This document shows, one piece after another, positions 17,679-26,459 of a stretch of 64,000 nucleotides of DNA (positions are counted from its first letter, which is position 1; each line of letters starts with the position of its first letter). The notes under the pieces were generated by a model. That model did no database searches and was not told the DNA's origin. It saw only the letters and a list, made by a program, of their open reading frames with translations. The DNA is from SHVZ01 sp044223515 (GTDB lineage Bacteria > Pseudomonadota > Alphaproteobacteria > SHVZ01): contig JBGALV010000001.1 of NCBI GenBank assembly GCA_044223515.1, forward strand, positions 62,001 through 126,000. The letters are read 5' to 3'. The translations under genes were made by a program, and so were the position numbers.

Positions 17679-18658
17679 TGATCCGCATCGAGCACGACTC
17701 CGATGTCGGCGTCGCCAGGCGCTCGGCCCGCGAGGCGGCGGAGTCCGCAGGCCTCGACGAAGAGGATGCCGGACGCGCCGCCCTGGTGGCGACCGAGGCC
17801 GCGACCAACCTGGCGCGGCATGCCAGCTCCGGTGCGTTCTTCGTTCGTCGTCTCGATCCGGCCGAAGGGCACGGCGTCGAGATGGTGGCGGTCGATCGTG
17901 GCCCCGGCATCGCGAACCTCGCGAACTCGATGGTCGACGGCGTCTCGACACGCGGTACGCCGGGCCAGGGCCTCGGGGCGATGAAGCGCATCGCCGATCT
18001 TCTGACCATCGACTCGCGCCCAGGCGAGGGAACCATCGTGGTCGCCCAGGTCCGCAACGGCAGCGCGGCCGCACCGTTGCCGATGGCGGTCGGCGGGATC
18101 GCCGCCGCCATTGCGCCCGACGGATGCGGAGACGCTTTTGCCTTCTCGCCGAGAGTGCGCGGCGTCGCGGTCATCATGATCGACGGCCTCGGCCATGGCG
18201 CCGATGCCGCGGTCGCGGCCGAAGCGGCGGTCGAATGCTTCCATCGGCGCAGCACGGACGACCTTGTGAATCTCTTTCAGGCGCTCGACCGCGAGCTCAG
18301 GCCGACGCGCGGTGCTGCGATCGCCATCGCCCATGTCGACCTGCAGGACAGGGCCGTGCACTTCATGGGCGTCGGCAACATCTCCGGGATCCTGATCTCG
18401 GGCGGCAAGGCGCGGAACATGGTGTCGCACAACGGCATCGTCGGCCACACGATGCGCCGCGTGCAGCAGTTCGACTATCCGTTCGCCGAAGACCCGACGG
18501 TGATCCTGCATTCCGACGGGGTAGGGACCCGCTGGCAGCCGATGGCTCTGATCGAGCGCGGGCTGACCAACCCCACCGCGATCGCGGCGCAGCTCTGGCG
18601 AAGCGACGCGCGCGGCCGCGACGATGCCGGCGTCGTCGTCGTCCGGGGGCGGACATGA
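17669..18658 (+). CDS. RsbW-like ATPase fused to RsbX/SpoIIE-type phosphatase
   Basis: A 329-residue two-domain protein. Residues about 1-130 are an anti-sigma-type GHKL ATPase with N47 in ATEAATNLARHA, DRGPGI and GTPGQGLGAMKRIA all conserved. Residues about 145-325 are a PP2C/SpoIIE-like phosphatase resembling RsbX: DGCGDAF, IDGLGHGADA (metal aspartate D172), HFMGVGNISG and ILHSDGVGTRW. In Bacillus RsbX resets the stressosome by dephosphorylating RsbR and RsbS. Fusion with a kinase-like ATPase suggests one protein that both senses or phosphorylates and resets, but this is inference. Its stop overlaps the next start as ATGA. Confidence 0.88.
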   Translation: MEIVIRIEHDSDVGVARRSAREAAESAGLDEEDAGRAALVATEAATNLARHASSGAFFVRRLDPAEGHGVEMVAVDRGPGIANLANSMVDGVSTRGTPGQGLGAMKRIADLLTIDSRPGEGTIVVAQVRNGSAAAPLPMAVGGIAAAIAPDGCGDAFAFSPRVRGVAVIMIDGLGHGADAAVAAEAAVECFHRRSTDDLVNLFQALDRELRPTRGAAIAIAHVDLQDRAVHFMGVGNISGILISGGKARNMVSHNGIVGHTMRRVQQFDYPFAEDPTVILHSDGVGTRWQPMALIERGLTNPTAIAAQLWRSDARGRDDAGVVVVRGRT

Positions 18659-20737
18659 GCGAGCTGGTGCTGGCCACTCGCGTCGCCGAAGAGGGCGATG
18701 TCGTGCGCGCACGCCAGCAGGCGCGCCGGGTCGCGAGCCTGCTCGGCTTCGAGGGCCAGGATCAGGTGCGGATCGCGACCGCGGTCTCCGAGACGGCCCG
18801 CAGCGCGCTCGAATACGCCCATGGCGGCAGCATCGAGTTCGCGGTGGAGCGGCGAACCAAGCCGCAGCTTCTGATCGTTTCCGTGACCGATGCCGGGAAG
18901 AACGTGCATCCCGACAAGGCCGAGGAGCGGGATCATGGTTTCCTCGGCGCCCGGCGGTTGATGGACAAGGTCGATGTCGACATGACCGAGGCGGGGACGG
19001 TCGTTCGCCTGACCAAGCGCTTCCCCCGGACGGCACCGGCGGTCACCTCCAAGGTGATAGCCAAGATCTCTGCCGCCGTCGAAGGCGAGGCGAGCAACCC
19101 GCTGGAGGAGCTGGCCCGCCAGAACCGCGAGCTGATGCAGTCGCTCTCCGACAACAAGCGTCAGACCGACGCGGTCCAGCAGCTGAACCAGGAGCTGCAG
19201 GAGACCAATCGCGGCGTCGTCGCCCTCTACGCCGAGTTGGACGAGAAGGCGGCGAGCCTGAGGCGCGCGGACGAGCTCAAGTCGCGCTTCCTTTCCGATA
19301 TGAGCCATGAGTTCCGGACGCCGCTGAACGCGATCCTGGCGCTTTCCAGCCTGTTGTTGGACGAGACCGACGGAAGTTTCGACCGAGCAGCGTCGCCAGG
19401 TGGTCTATGTCCGCCGGGCCGCCGAGTCGCTGAGCGGACTGGTCAACGACCTTCTCGACCTTGCCAAGGTCGAGTCGGGGAAGATCGAGATCCACCGCGC
19501 GCAGTTCGACGTGGCCGACCTGACCAGTGCGCTTCGCGGCATGTTCCGGCCGCTGGTGATCGGTGACGTCTCGCTGGTGATCGAGGACCCGGACGGGCTC
19601 GCGATCGTCTCGGACGAAGGCAAGCTCTCGCAGATCCTGAGGAACTTTCTCTCGAACGCAGTCAAGTTCACCGAGCAGGGCGAGATCCGCCTGTGCGTCA
19701 CGGAGCCCAAGCCCGGCGTCGTCCGGTTCGACGTACGTGATACCGGCATCGGCATCGCGCCTCAGGATATCGAACGGATCTTCGATGATTTTGTCCAGGT
19801 CGACGGGCCGCGCCAGCGCCGTGTCCGCGGCACGGGCCTGGGGCTGCCGCTGTCGAAGAAGCTTGCCGGGCTCATCGGCGGGCACATCGAGGTGACGAGC
19901 GAGCCGGGCAAGGGCTCGACTTTTTCCATGATCCTGCCGGACGGCCTGACCGAGACCCCGGACATCGTGATGGAGCATGCAGCCGAGCTGACGAAGCAGT
20001 CGCCGGTTCTGGTGGTCGAGGACGAGCAGGCGGACCTGCTGGTCGCGGTGACCCTGCTGGACGCGGCGTCGATCCGAAGCCGGCAGGCGCGCACCTTGGC
20101 CGAGGCGCGGGCATCGATCGCCGCCGAGCGGCCCGCGGCGATCGTCCTCGACATCCGCTTCGACAAGGGCGATGCCTGGACCTTCCTCGAGGAGATCAAG
20201 TCGTCGCCGGAGACTGCGGAGATCCCCGTCCTGGTGATGACTGCGACCGACGATGAGGAGCATGCGGTCAAGCTGGGTGCTGAAGCATTTGTGAAAAAGC
20301 CCGTGGATCGACGCAACCTTGTGCGCTCGCTGCTTCGGCTCTTGAACAGGAAGCCTGCGCTCAACGTCCTGCACGTTGACGACGACGAAACCGCCCGCTA
20401 CGCGGTTCAGCAGATGCTGTTCGGCACCGGCCGGCATCTTCGCCAGGCTGAGAGCGTGGAGCAGGCGATGGCGTCGATCAGCCGCGATCAGCCGGACGTG
20501 GTCCTTCTCGATCTGCACTTTCCGGATAGCGACGGCTATGCGATGCTTTCCCGGCTGCAAAGCGACCCGGTACTGCGGATTCCAGTCATCATGCTGACGT
20601 CGGCCGTCCTCGATGATGCTGACAGACACCGCCTGGCCGGAGCCTTCGCCATTCTTTCCAAGCGCGATCTCGCCCGCGACACCTTGATCGACTCGATCGA
20701 CGCCGCCTCGGCCTTCGGACACGGAGGCGCAGCATGA
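18655..20737 (+). pseudogene. Hybrid histidine kinase with N-terminal ATPase-like domain, frameshifted as given
   Basis: Two frames make one protein of about 693 residues. Residues 1-125 resemble the RsbW/RsbT fold but carry S50 where the N-box Asn is expected (SETARSALEYAHGG) and a degenerate G1, so this domain is probably inactive. A coiled coil (about 145-205) leads to HisKA with H218 in DMSHEFRTPLNAILAL. The frame breaks at 19377-19379 in a TTT run after LLLDETDGS; one base less restores STEQRRQVVYVRRAAESL. The second frame holds the ATPase (NFLSNAVKFTEQGE, DTGIGI, GTGLGLPLSKKL) and two receivers (VLDIRF and VLLDLHF). It overlaps the next gene by four bases. The conserved remainder suggests a recent mutation or a sequence error. 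Confidence 0.82.
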
Positions 20738-21768
20738 CCGCGCATCCGGCGATCCTGGTGGTCGATGACGACGAGGCATCGCGCTACATCAAAACCCGTG
20801 TGCTCGAAAGCCAGGGCTTCGACGTCTCCCAGGCGGGAACGGGTGAAAAGGCGCTCGACCGCATCGAGGAGAAGACGCCCGACCTGGTCCTGCTGGACGT
20901 GAAGCTTCCGGGGATGGATGGGATCGAGGCCTGCCGCATCATCAAGGAGCGGTGGCCGTCCGTCTTCGTGCTTCATACCTCCGCGGCCTACCGCAAGCCG
21001 TCGGACCGCACGCGCGGCCTCGACAGCGGCGCCGACGGCTATCTCGCCGAGCCGGTCGAGCCGGGCGAGCTCGTCGCCAACGTCAAGTCGCTGCTCCGCA
21101 TCCGCCAGGTCGAGAACGAGCTGCGGGCGGTGGTTGAGCGCAACCAGGTGCTTCTCCGCGAGGTCCAGCACCGCACGATGAACAACCTGCAGCTGGTGAT
21201 CAGCTTCCTCAACCTCGAGTCCCGCGGGCTTTCCGACCAGCATGCGAAGGACCGCATCAAGGCGGTGATCCAGCGCGTCAGCGCGCTGGCGGCGGTCCAC
21301 CACCACCTCTACAGCCGGGGCGCGATCGACCGCATCGACTTCGGCTCGTACGTCGCCGACCTGGTCAAGGACATCGGCAACGCGACGGGAGAGGAGCGCA
21401 TCGTCTTCCGCACGCAGGCGGATCCGGTATGGATGGAGGCGGATCGCGCCATCCGCCTCGGCCTCGTGGTCAACGAGCTCGTGACCAACTCGATCAAATA
21501 CGCCTTTCCCGGCGGGGAAAGCGGCCAGATCAGCCTGAGCCTGCATGCGACGGGCAACGAGGCGGTACTGACGGTCGAGGACGACGGGCGCGGCTTCGAA
21601 GGCAGCAGCTCCACCGGATCCACACGCTCGGGCCTCAGCCTGAGCCAGGCGCTGGCCGAGCAGTCGGATGCCGAGCTGATCCGGGACGAGACGACGCGCG
21701 GCACACGCTGGCGGATCGTTCTCCACAGCCCCGAGGCGCGCCGCGCCGTAGCGCGCGAGGGCCGCTAG
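20734..21768 (+). CDS. Receiver-HWE/HisKA_2 histidine kinase
   Basis: A 344-residue cytoplasmic protein. The receiver (about 1-125) has VVDDDEASRY and phospho-acceptor D55 in LLDVKLPGMDG; the usual conserved lysine before proline is glutamate here (YLAEPVEP). The kinase part has H146 in LLREVQHRTMNNLQLVISFL, the HisKA_2 signature, and an ATPase domain with NELVTNSIKYAFPGG, DDGRGF and an SGLSLSQALAEQ lid. Such receiver-linked kinases can act as the second step of a phosphorelay. As the last gene of the rsb operon it is the most likely carrier of the output signal; no transcription factor or cyclase gene follows. Confidence 0.9.
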   Translation: MTAHPAILVVDDDEASRYIKTRVLESQGFDVSQAGTGEKALDRIEEKTPDLVLLDVKLPGMDGIEACRIIKERWPSVFVLHTSAAYRKPSDRTRGLDSGADGYLAEPVEPGELVANVKSLLRIRQVENELRAVVERNQVLLREVQHRTMNNLQLVISFLNLESRGLSDQHAKDRIKAVIQRVSALAAVHHHLYSRGAIDRIDFGSYVADLVKDIGNATGEERIVFRTQADPVWMEADRAIRLGLVVNELVTNSIKYAFPGGESGQISLSLHATGNEAVLTVEDDGRGFEGSSSTGSTRSGLSLSQALAEQSDAELIRDETTRGTRWRIVLHSPEARRAVAREGR

Positions 21769-21777
21769 GCATCGGCC

Positions 21778-21806
21778 CCCCTCTCCCTGCGCAGCAGGGG
21801 GAGGGG
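21778..21806. terminator. Bidirectional hairpin terminator between convergent genes
   Basis: A 13-base-pair stem, CCCCTCTCCCTGC against GCAGGGGGAGGGG with one T-G wobble, closes on a GCA loop. It sits between the stop of the rsb operon (21768) and the stop of the convergent acyl-CoA ligase (21825), so it could end both transcripts. No U-run is present. Confidence 0.6.
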
Positions 21807-21824
21807 ATCCGAGGAGTGCGCAGC

Positions 21825-23577
21825 CTACGCCTTCTGGACCTTCGCCGCTTCCTCGGCGACGAGTTCCTTCTTCGACAGTTTCCCGATCAGCGTTTTCGGC
21901 AGGGCGGCGCGGAATTCGATCTCGCGCGGCATCTCGATCGGATTGAGCTTGTCCTTGAGGAACTGGGTCAGCTCCTCCGAGGTGAGCGTCTTGCCGGCCT
22001 GCAGCTTGACGAAGGCCTTCGGGCTCTGGCCGCGATAGCTGTCGTCGACGCCGATCACCGTGCATTCCTCGACCGCGGGATGCTGGTAGACCGCTTCCTC
22101 GACGACGCGCGGGTAGACGTTGAAGCCGCTGCAGATGATCAGGTCCTTCATCCGGTCGACGATGAAGAAGTAGCCGTCGTCGTCCATCATCGCGATGTCG
22201 CCGGTCCTGAGCAGGCCGTCGACCATCTGCTGCTGGGTCGCCTCGGGCCGTCCCCAGTATCCGGCCATCACCTGCGGCCCGCCGATGCAGATCTCGCCAC
22301 GCTCGCCCTTCGGCACCACCTTGGTCGCATCCGCGATGTCGCGCAGCTCGACCCGGGTCAGCGGCAGCGGCAGGCCGATCGATCCCGCCTTGTTGACGCC
22401 GCCCAGCGGATTGCAGTGGGTCACGGGCGAGCTCTCGGTCAGGCCATAGCCCTCGACCAGATGGCAGCCGGTCACCTGCTCGAAGCGCTGCTTGACCTCG
22501 AGCGGCAGCGGGGCGCCGCCGGAGATGCAGTTCCGGATCGAGGAGAGGTTGCGCGGCTGCTTGGCGACCGCGCCGTTGAAGGCCGTGTACATGGTGGGCA
22601 CGCCCGCCATGAAGGTCGGCTTTTTGGTCTCGATCACCTTCAGCGCCGCCTCGACCTCGAAGCGCGGCAGCATCACGATCTCGGCCCCGACCGACAGCAT
22701 CTGGTTCTGGATCACCGTCATCGCGAAAACGTGGAAGAACGGCAGCACGCCGAGGACGCGCTCCTTGCCGAACTCGAAGGTGTGGAACCAGCGCCGGCAC
22801 TGGATCGCGTTGGCGTAGAGATTGGCGTGGGTCAGCATCGCCCCCTTGGGGATGCCGGTCGTGCCGCCGGTGTACTGCAGCACCGCCGTGGTCTTGACCG
22901 GGTCGATCGCGACCGCTCGGTAACGGCCGTCGTTGGCCGTGAGCTCGGCATAGCGCGGATGCGCCTGGTCGCGCGGCGGCGTCGCAAGGTCCTTGCGGCG
23001 GACGATCGGGAACAGCAGCTTCTTGATGAACGGCAGCGCATCCGCCATCGAGCAGAGGACGATCGTCTTCAGCGGCGTCGTCCCCAGCATCGGCTGGAGC
23101 TTGGCATAGAGGGCCTGCAGGTCGAGCGTGACCATCACCTCGGTGCCGGAGTCCCGGATCTGCTGCTCGATCTCCTTGGCGACGTAGAGCGGGTTGAAAT
23201 TGACGACGATGCCGCCCGCCTTGAGGATCCCGAAATAGGCGATGATGAAGTAGGGGCAGTTCGGCAGGAACAGGCCCACACGGTCGCCGGGCTTCAAGCC
23301 CCGGTCCTGCAGCCCCTTGGCGAAGCGGTCGACCTGGGCTGAGAGCTCGCCATAGGTCGTCTTCCTGTCGAGGAAGTCGATCGCGCTCTGGCCGGGGATC
23401 CGCGAGGAAGTCGATCGCGTTCTGGGCGGGGATCCGCCTGACCGGCTCGTCGAGCAGCTCGTAGAGCGGCTTCGGATCGATCGGGTCGTGCCAGTCGACC
23501 GAGGCCGGATAGAGGGCCGAGTAGTCGCGGCCGCCGCTTGCGATCGACAATGCCCCAGTTGTCCCGGCGCCAGTCAT
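21825..23577 (-). pseudogene. fadD: Long-chain-fatty-acid-CoA ligase, frame broken by a 34-bp duplication
   Basis: An AMP-forming acyl-CoA synthetase that would be 572 residues if intact. The ATG at 23577 has GGGAGG four bases upstream. After about 53 codons (PVRRIPAQNAIDFL) the frame is lost at a 34-base tandem repeat; the next frame resumes with DRKTTYGELSAQ and runs to the stop. Adenylation motifs are present: YTGGTTGIPKGAM, GYGLTESSPV, YWGRPEATQQQMVDGLLRTGDIA and, near the C-terminus, PKTLIGKLSKKEL. Such enzymes activate fatty acids for beta-oxidation or lipid synthesis. It follows the dipeptide ABC genes on the same strand after 65 bases. Confidence 0.85.
23369..23436. repeat. 34-bp imperfect tandem duplication inside the acyl-CoA ligase gene
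   Basis: Copy one is 23369-23402 and copy two 23403-23436, differing at two positions. Each encodes the same segment (IPxQxAIDFL), with two amino acids differing between copies. Because 34 is not a multiple of three, the duplication shifts the reading frame. Two diverged alleles placed end to end is also what a mis-joined assembly bubble looks like. Confidence 0.9.
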
Positions 23578-23641
23578 TCTGCCTCCCGTTTTCGTTCTTC
23601 CCATCCTGCGGGGGAGGGCGACCGAGGGCAATGGGGAAGCG

Positions 23642-24622
23642 TCAGGCGAAGTGGCAGGCGGCCCGCTGCCCGGGCTTCACTTCCCTGAGGGCCGGGTCCT
23701 CGGTCTGGCAACGCGCCTGCGCCATGGGGCAGCGAGGCGCATAGGAACAGCCTTTCGGCGGCGGCGGAATCGTCTCGGTCGAGACCGCGGCGAGCTTCAC
23801 GCCGCGCCGATCGCGCCGGCGCGTGCCGCCGGCGAGGCCCGGGATCGCCGCCATCAGCGCTTTCGTATAGGGATGGCGGGGATCGGCGAAGAGATCCGCC
23901 GACCGCGCCTGCTCGACGATGCGGCCCTGGTACATGACCGCGACCTCGTCGCAGACATGCTCGACCACGGCGAGATTGTGGCTGATGAAGAAGTAGGTGA
24001 CGCCGTGCTTCTGCTGCAGGTCCTGCATCAGGTTCAGCACCTGCGCTTGAACCGAGACGTCGAGGGCGGAGACCGGCTCGTCGGCGACGATCAGCTTCGG
24101 CCGCGTGATCAGCGCGCGCGCGATCGCGATGCGCTGCCGCTGGCCGCCTGAGAACTCGTGCGGATAGCGCGTCGCGGCATCGCTGGGAAGACCGACCTCG
24201 TCCAGCGCCTCGGCGACCTTCTCGGCGCGCTCCGCGGCGCCCACCTGGATCGCGAGCCCGTCCAGCGGCTCGGCGACGATGCGGCCGACGGTATGACGCG
24301 GATTCAAGGATCCGAACGGATCCTGGAACACCATCTGGAAGTTCCGCCGGTGGCGGCGAAGGTCGAGATCCGCCAGCGCGAACGGATCCTTGCCGACGGT
24401 CTCGATGACTCCCTTGTCCGGCCGGTCGAGCGCCATGACCAGGCGGGCCAGCGTCGACTTGCCCGAACCGGACTCGCCGACGACGCCGAAGCTCTTGCCG
24501 GTCGCGACCGTGAAGCTGATGCCGTCGACCGCCTTGATCCAGCGCCTCGGCGCGAACGGCGAGGGGCGCGGCAGCGGGAAGTGGCGGAAGAGATCCTGGC
24601 CGAAGACGAGCCTGTCGGTCAT
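23642..24622 (-). CDS. dppF: Dipeptide/oligopeptide ABC transporter ATPase (DppF type)
   Basis: A 326-residue ATPase of the oligopeptide/nickel family. It has Walker A GESGSGKSTLA, the Q-loop in MVFQDPFGSLNPR, signature EFSGGQRQRIAIARAL, Walker B LIVADEPVSALDV and the switch histidine in FFISHNLAVVEH. The C-terminal oligopeptide-type extension has the cysteines of CSYAPRCPMAQARC. It starts by ATGA overlap with dppD and is the last transport gene of the operon. Confidence 0.93.
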   Translation of the reverse strand: MTDRLVFGQDLFRHFPLPRPSPFAPRRWIKAVDGISFTVATGKSFGVVGESGSGKSTLARLVMALDRPDKGVIETVGKDPFALADLDLRRHRRNFQMVFQDPFGSLNPRHTVGRIVAEPLDGLAIQVGAAERAEKVAEALDEVGLPSDAATRYPHEFSGGQRQRIAIARALITRPKLIVADEPVSALDVSVQAQVLNLMQDLQQKHGVTYFFISHNLAVVEHVCDEVAVMYQGRIVEQARSADLFADPRHPYTKALMAAIPGLAGGTRRRDRRGVKLAAVSTETIPPPPKGCSYAPRCPMAQARCQTEDPALREVKPGQRAACHFA

Positions 24623-25587
24623 GCGGTCACGTCCGTCCGCCGGCAGAGCGCTGTGTGGGTCGGGCCGACTTCGACGTTTGGCGGCAGGGCCGCGCGGCAG
24701 GCGTCCTCGACCAGCTGACAGCGGTCGGCAAAGGCGCAGCCGCCGGGGACGCGCCAAGGATCGGGAACGGTGCCAGGGATGGCGTAGAGCCGGCTGCCGC
24801 GGTCGCGGCCCGGCTCGGGCAGCGCACCGAACAGGCCGCGGGTGTAGGGATGCGCGCGCCGGCGGAAGAGGTCGACCGTGGGACCGCCCTCGACGACGCG
24901 TCCCGCATACATCACCAGCACGCGGTCGGTGATGTCGCCGACGATGCCGAGGTCGTGGCTGATCAGCACCAGCGCCATGCCGAGTTCGTCCACGAGGTCG
25001 TGGATCAGGTCGAGGATCTGTGCCTGGACGGTTACGTCGAGAGCCGTGGTCGGCTCGTCGGCGATCAGGATGTCGGGCTGGCAGGCAAGCGCGATCGCGA
25101 TCATGACGCGCTGGCGCTGCCCGCCGGAAAGCTGGTGCGGGTATTGGGCAAGACGCGCCTTGGGTTCCGGCATGCGCACCAGCTCGAGCAGGCGCACAGC
25201 CTCTGCCTCGGCGTCGGGCCGGTACATGCCGCGATGCAGGATCAGGCTCTCGGCGATCTGATGCCCGATCGTGTGCACCGGGTTCAGCGCGCTCATCGGC
25301 TCCTGGAAGATCATCGCCAGTCGGTTGCCGCGGAGCTTGCAGAGCTTGTCTTCCGGCAGTGCCAGAAGGTTCTGGCCCTCGAAGCGGATCGCACCCGACG
25401 GGATCGCCCCGTCGGGGAGCAGTCCCATGAGGGCCAACGCGGTCATCGTCTTGCCGCAACCGCTTTCGCCGACGATGCCGAGCGTCTCGCCGCGCTCGAT
25501 CGAGAAGCTGACCTCACGCACCAGCGGCACCTGCCCACGCGAGGTCGGCATGTGCACCGCGAGCTTGTCGACCTCGAGCAGGGGCAT
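24619..25587 (-). CDS. dppD: Dipeptide/oligopeptide ABC transporter ATPase (DppD type)
   Basis: A 322-residue ATPase partner of DppF. Walker A GESGCGKTMTALALMG, MIFQEPMSALNPVHTIG, signature QLSGGQRQRVMIAIAL, Walker B LIADEPTTALDVTVQAQ and the ISHDLGIVGD switch are all present, followed by the cysteine-containing tail CAFADRCQLVEDAC. The start is placed at ATG 25587 (MPLLEVDKL), with GAGG eight bases upstream and 17 bases after dppC; a longer frame to 25653 would overlap dppC without a better site. Confidence 0.93.
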   Translation of the reverse strand: MPLLEVDKLAVHMPTSRGQVPLVREVSFSIERGETLGIVGESGCGKTMTALALMGLLPDGAIPSGAIRFEGQNLLALPEDKLCKLRGNRLAMIFQEPMSALNPVHTIGHQIAESLILHRGMYRPDAEAEAVRLLELVRMPEPKARLAQYPHQLSGGQRQRVMIAIALACQPDILIADEPTTALDVTVQAQILDLIHDLVDELGMALVLISHDLGIVGDITDRVLVMYAGRVVEGGPTVDLFRRRAHPYTRGLFGALPEPGRDRGSRLYAIPGTVPDPWRVPGGCAFADRCQLVEDACRAALPPNVEVGPTHTALCRRTDVTA

Positions 25588-25603
25588 CAGCGCGACCTCG
25601 CCG

Positions 25604-26446
25604 TCATCGTGACCTCGAGAGGCGTGGGTCGAGCGCGTCGCGGAGGCCGTCACCCAGCAGGTTGAGCCCGAGGACGACGATCATGATCGCCGCACCCGGG
25701 TAGATCGCCAGCATCGGCGCGCGGAAGAGGAAGGTCTGGGACTCGTTCAGCATCCGCCCCCAGCTCGGGTTCGGCGGCTGGGTCCCGAGGCCGAGATAGG
25801 AGAGCCCGGCCTCGGCCAGGATCGCCAGCGCGAAGTTGATCGTCGCCTGGACGATCAGCACGTTCGAGATGTTGGGCAGCACGTGCTCGAGCGTGATCCG
25901 GACGCTGCCCTTGCCGGCGGCGCGGGCGGCGAGGATGAAGTCGCGGGCGAGGATGGCGTTGGCGGCGCCTCGCGTGATCCGGGCGAAGACCGGGATGTTG
26001 AAGATGCCGATCGCCAGGATCGAGTTGAAGGTCCCGGGGCCGAGGATCGCGGTGATCAGGATCGCTGACAGGATCGCCGGGAAGGCGAAGGTGAAGTCGG
26101 CCATCCGCATCACCAGGTCCTCGACCCAGCCGCGCTTGGCGGACGCCAGCAATCCTAAGCCCACGCCGGTCAGCACGCCGATCGTGACCGCGACGAGGCC
26201 GACCGCGATCGAGTTTCGCGACCCCACCAGGATCATCGAGAAGACGTCCCGGCCGAAGTGGTCGGTACCGAACCAATGCGTGGCAGAGGCGGGCGCGAGC
26301 CGGCCGGGCACGTTGATCTTTGCCGGCGGATGCGGCGTCCAGAAATAAGAGAGGAGGGCCGCGGACAGGACGATGCCGACCAGGGTCAGGCCGATCACGA
26401 AGTTCCGCTGGCGGAGGCAGCGCATGATGATGCCGTCGCGCTTCAT
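25604..26446 (-). CDS. dppC: Dipeptide/oligopeptide ABC permease (DppC type)
   Basis: A 280-residue inner-membrane permease with an N-terminal membrane anchor, the conserved WFGTDHFGRDVFS motif after it, and five further membrane segments. The cytoplasmic EAA-like loop is represented by LAARAAGKGSVRITLEHVLPN. It pairs with the DppB-type permease 13 bases upstream to form the channel. Confidence 0.92.
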   Translation of the reverse strand: MKRDGIIMRCLRQRNFVIGLTLVGIVLSAALLSYFWTPHPPAKINVPGRLAPASATHWFGTDHFGRDVFSMILVGSRNSIAVGLVAVTIGVLTGVGLGLLASAKRGWVEDLVMRMADFTFAFPAILSAILITAILGPGTFNSILAIGIFNIPVFARITRGAANAILARDFILAARAAGKGSVRITLEHVLPNISNVLIVQATINFALAILAEAGLSYLGLGTQPPNPSWGRMLNESQTFLFRAPMLAIYPGAAIMIVVLGLNLLGDGLRDALDPRLSRSR

Positions 26447-26459
26447 CGGCCCTCGCGCT

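Noticed and set aside
19370..19400. Programmed ribosomal frameshift in the hybrid kinase
   Set aside because: No slippery heptamer, stop codon at the shift or stimulatory structure was seen, and homologous proteins are expected to be read in one frame.
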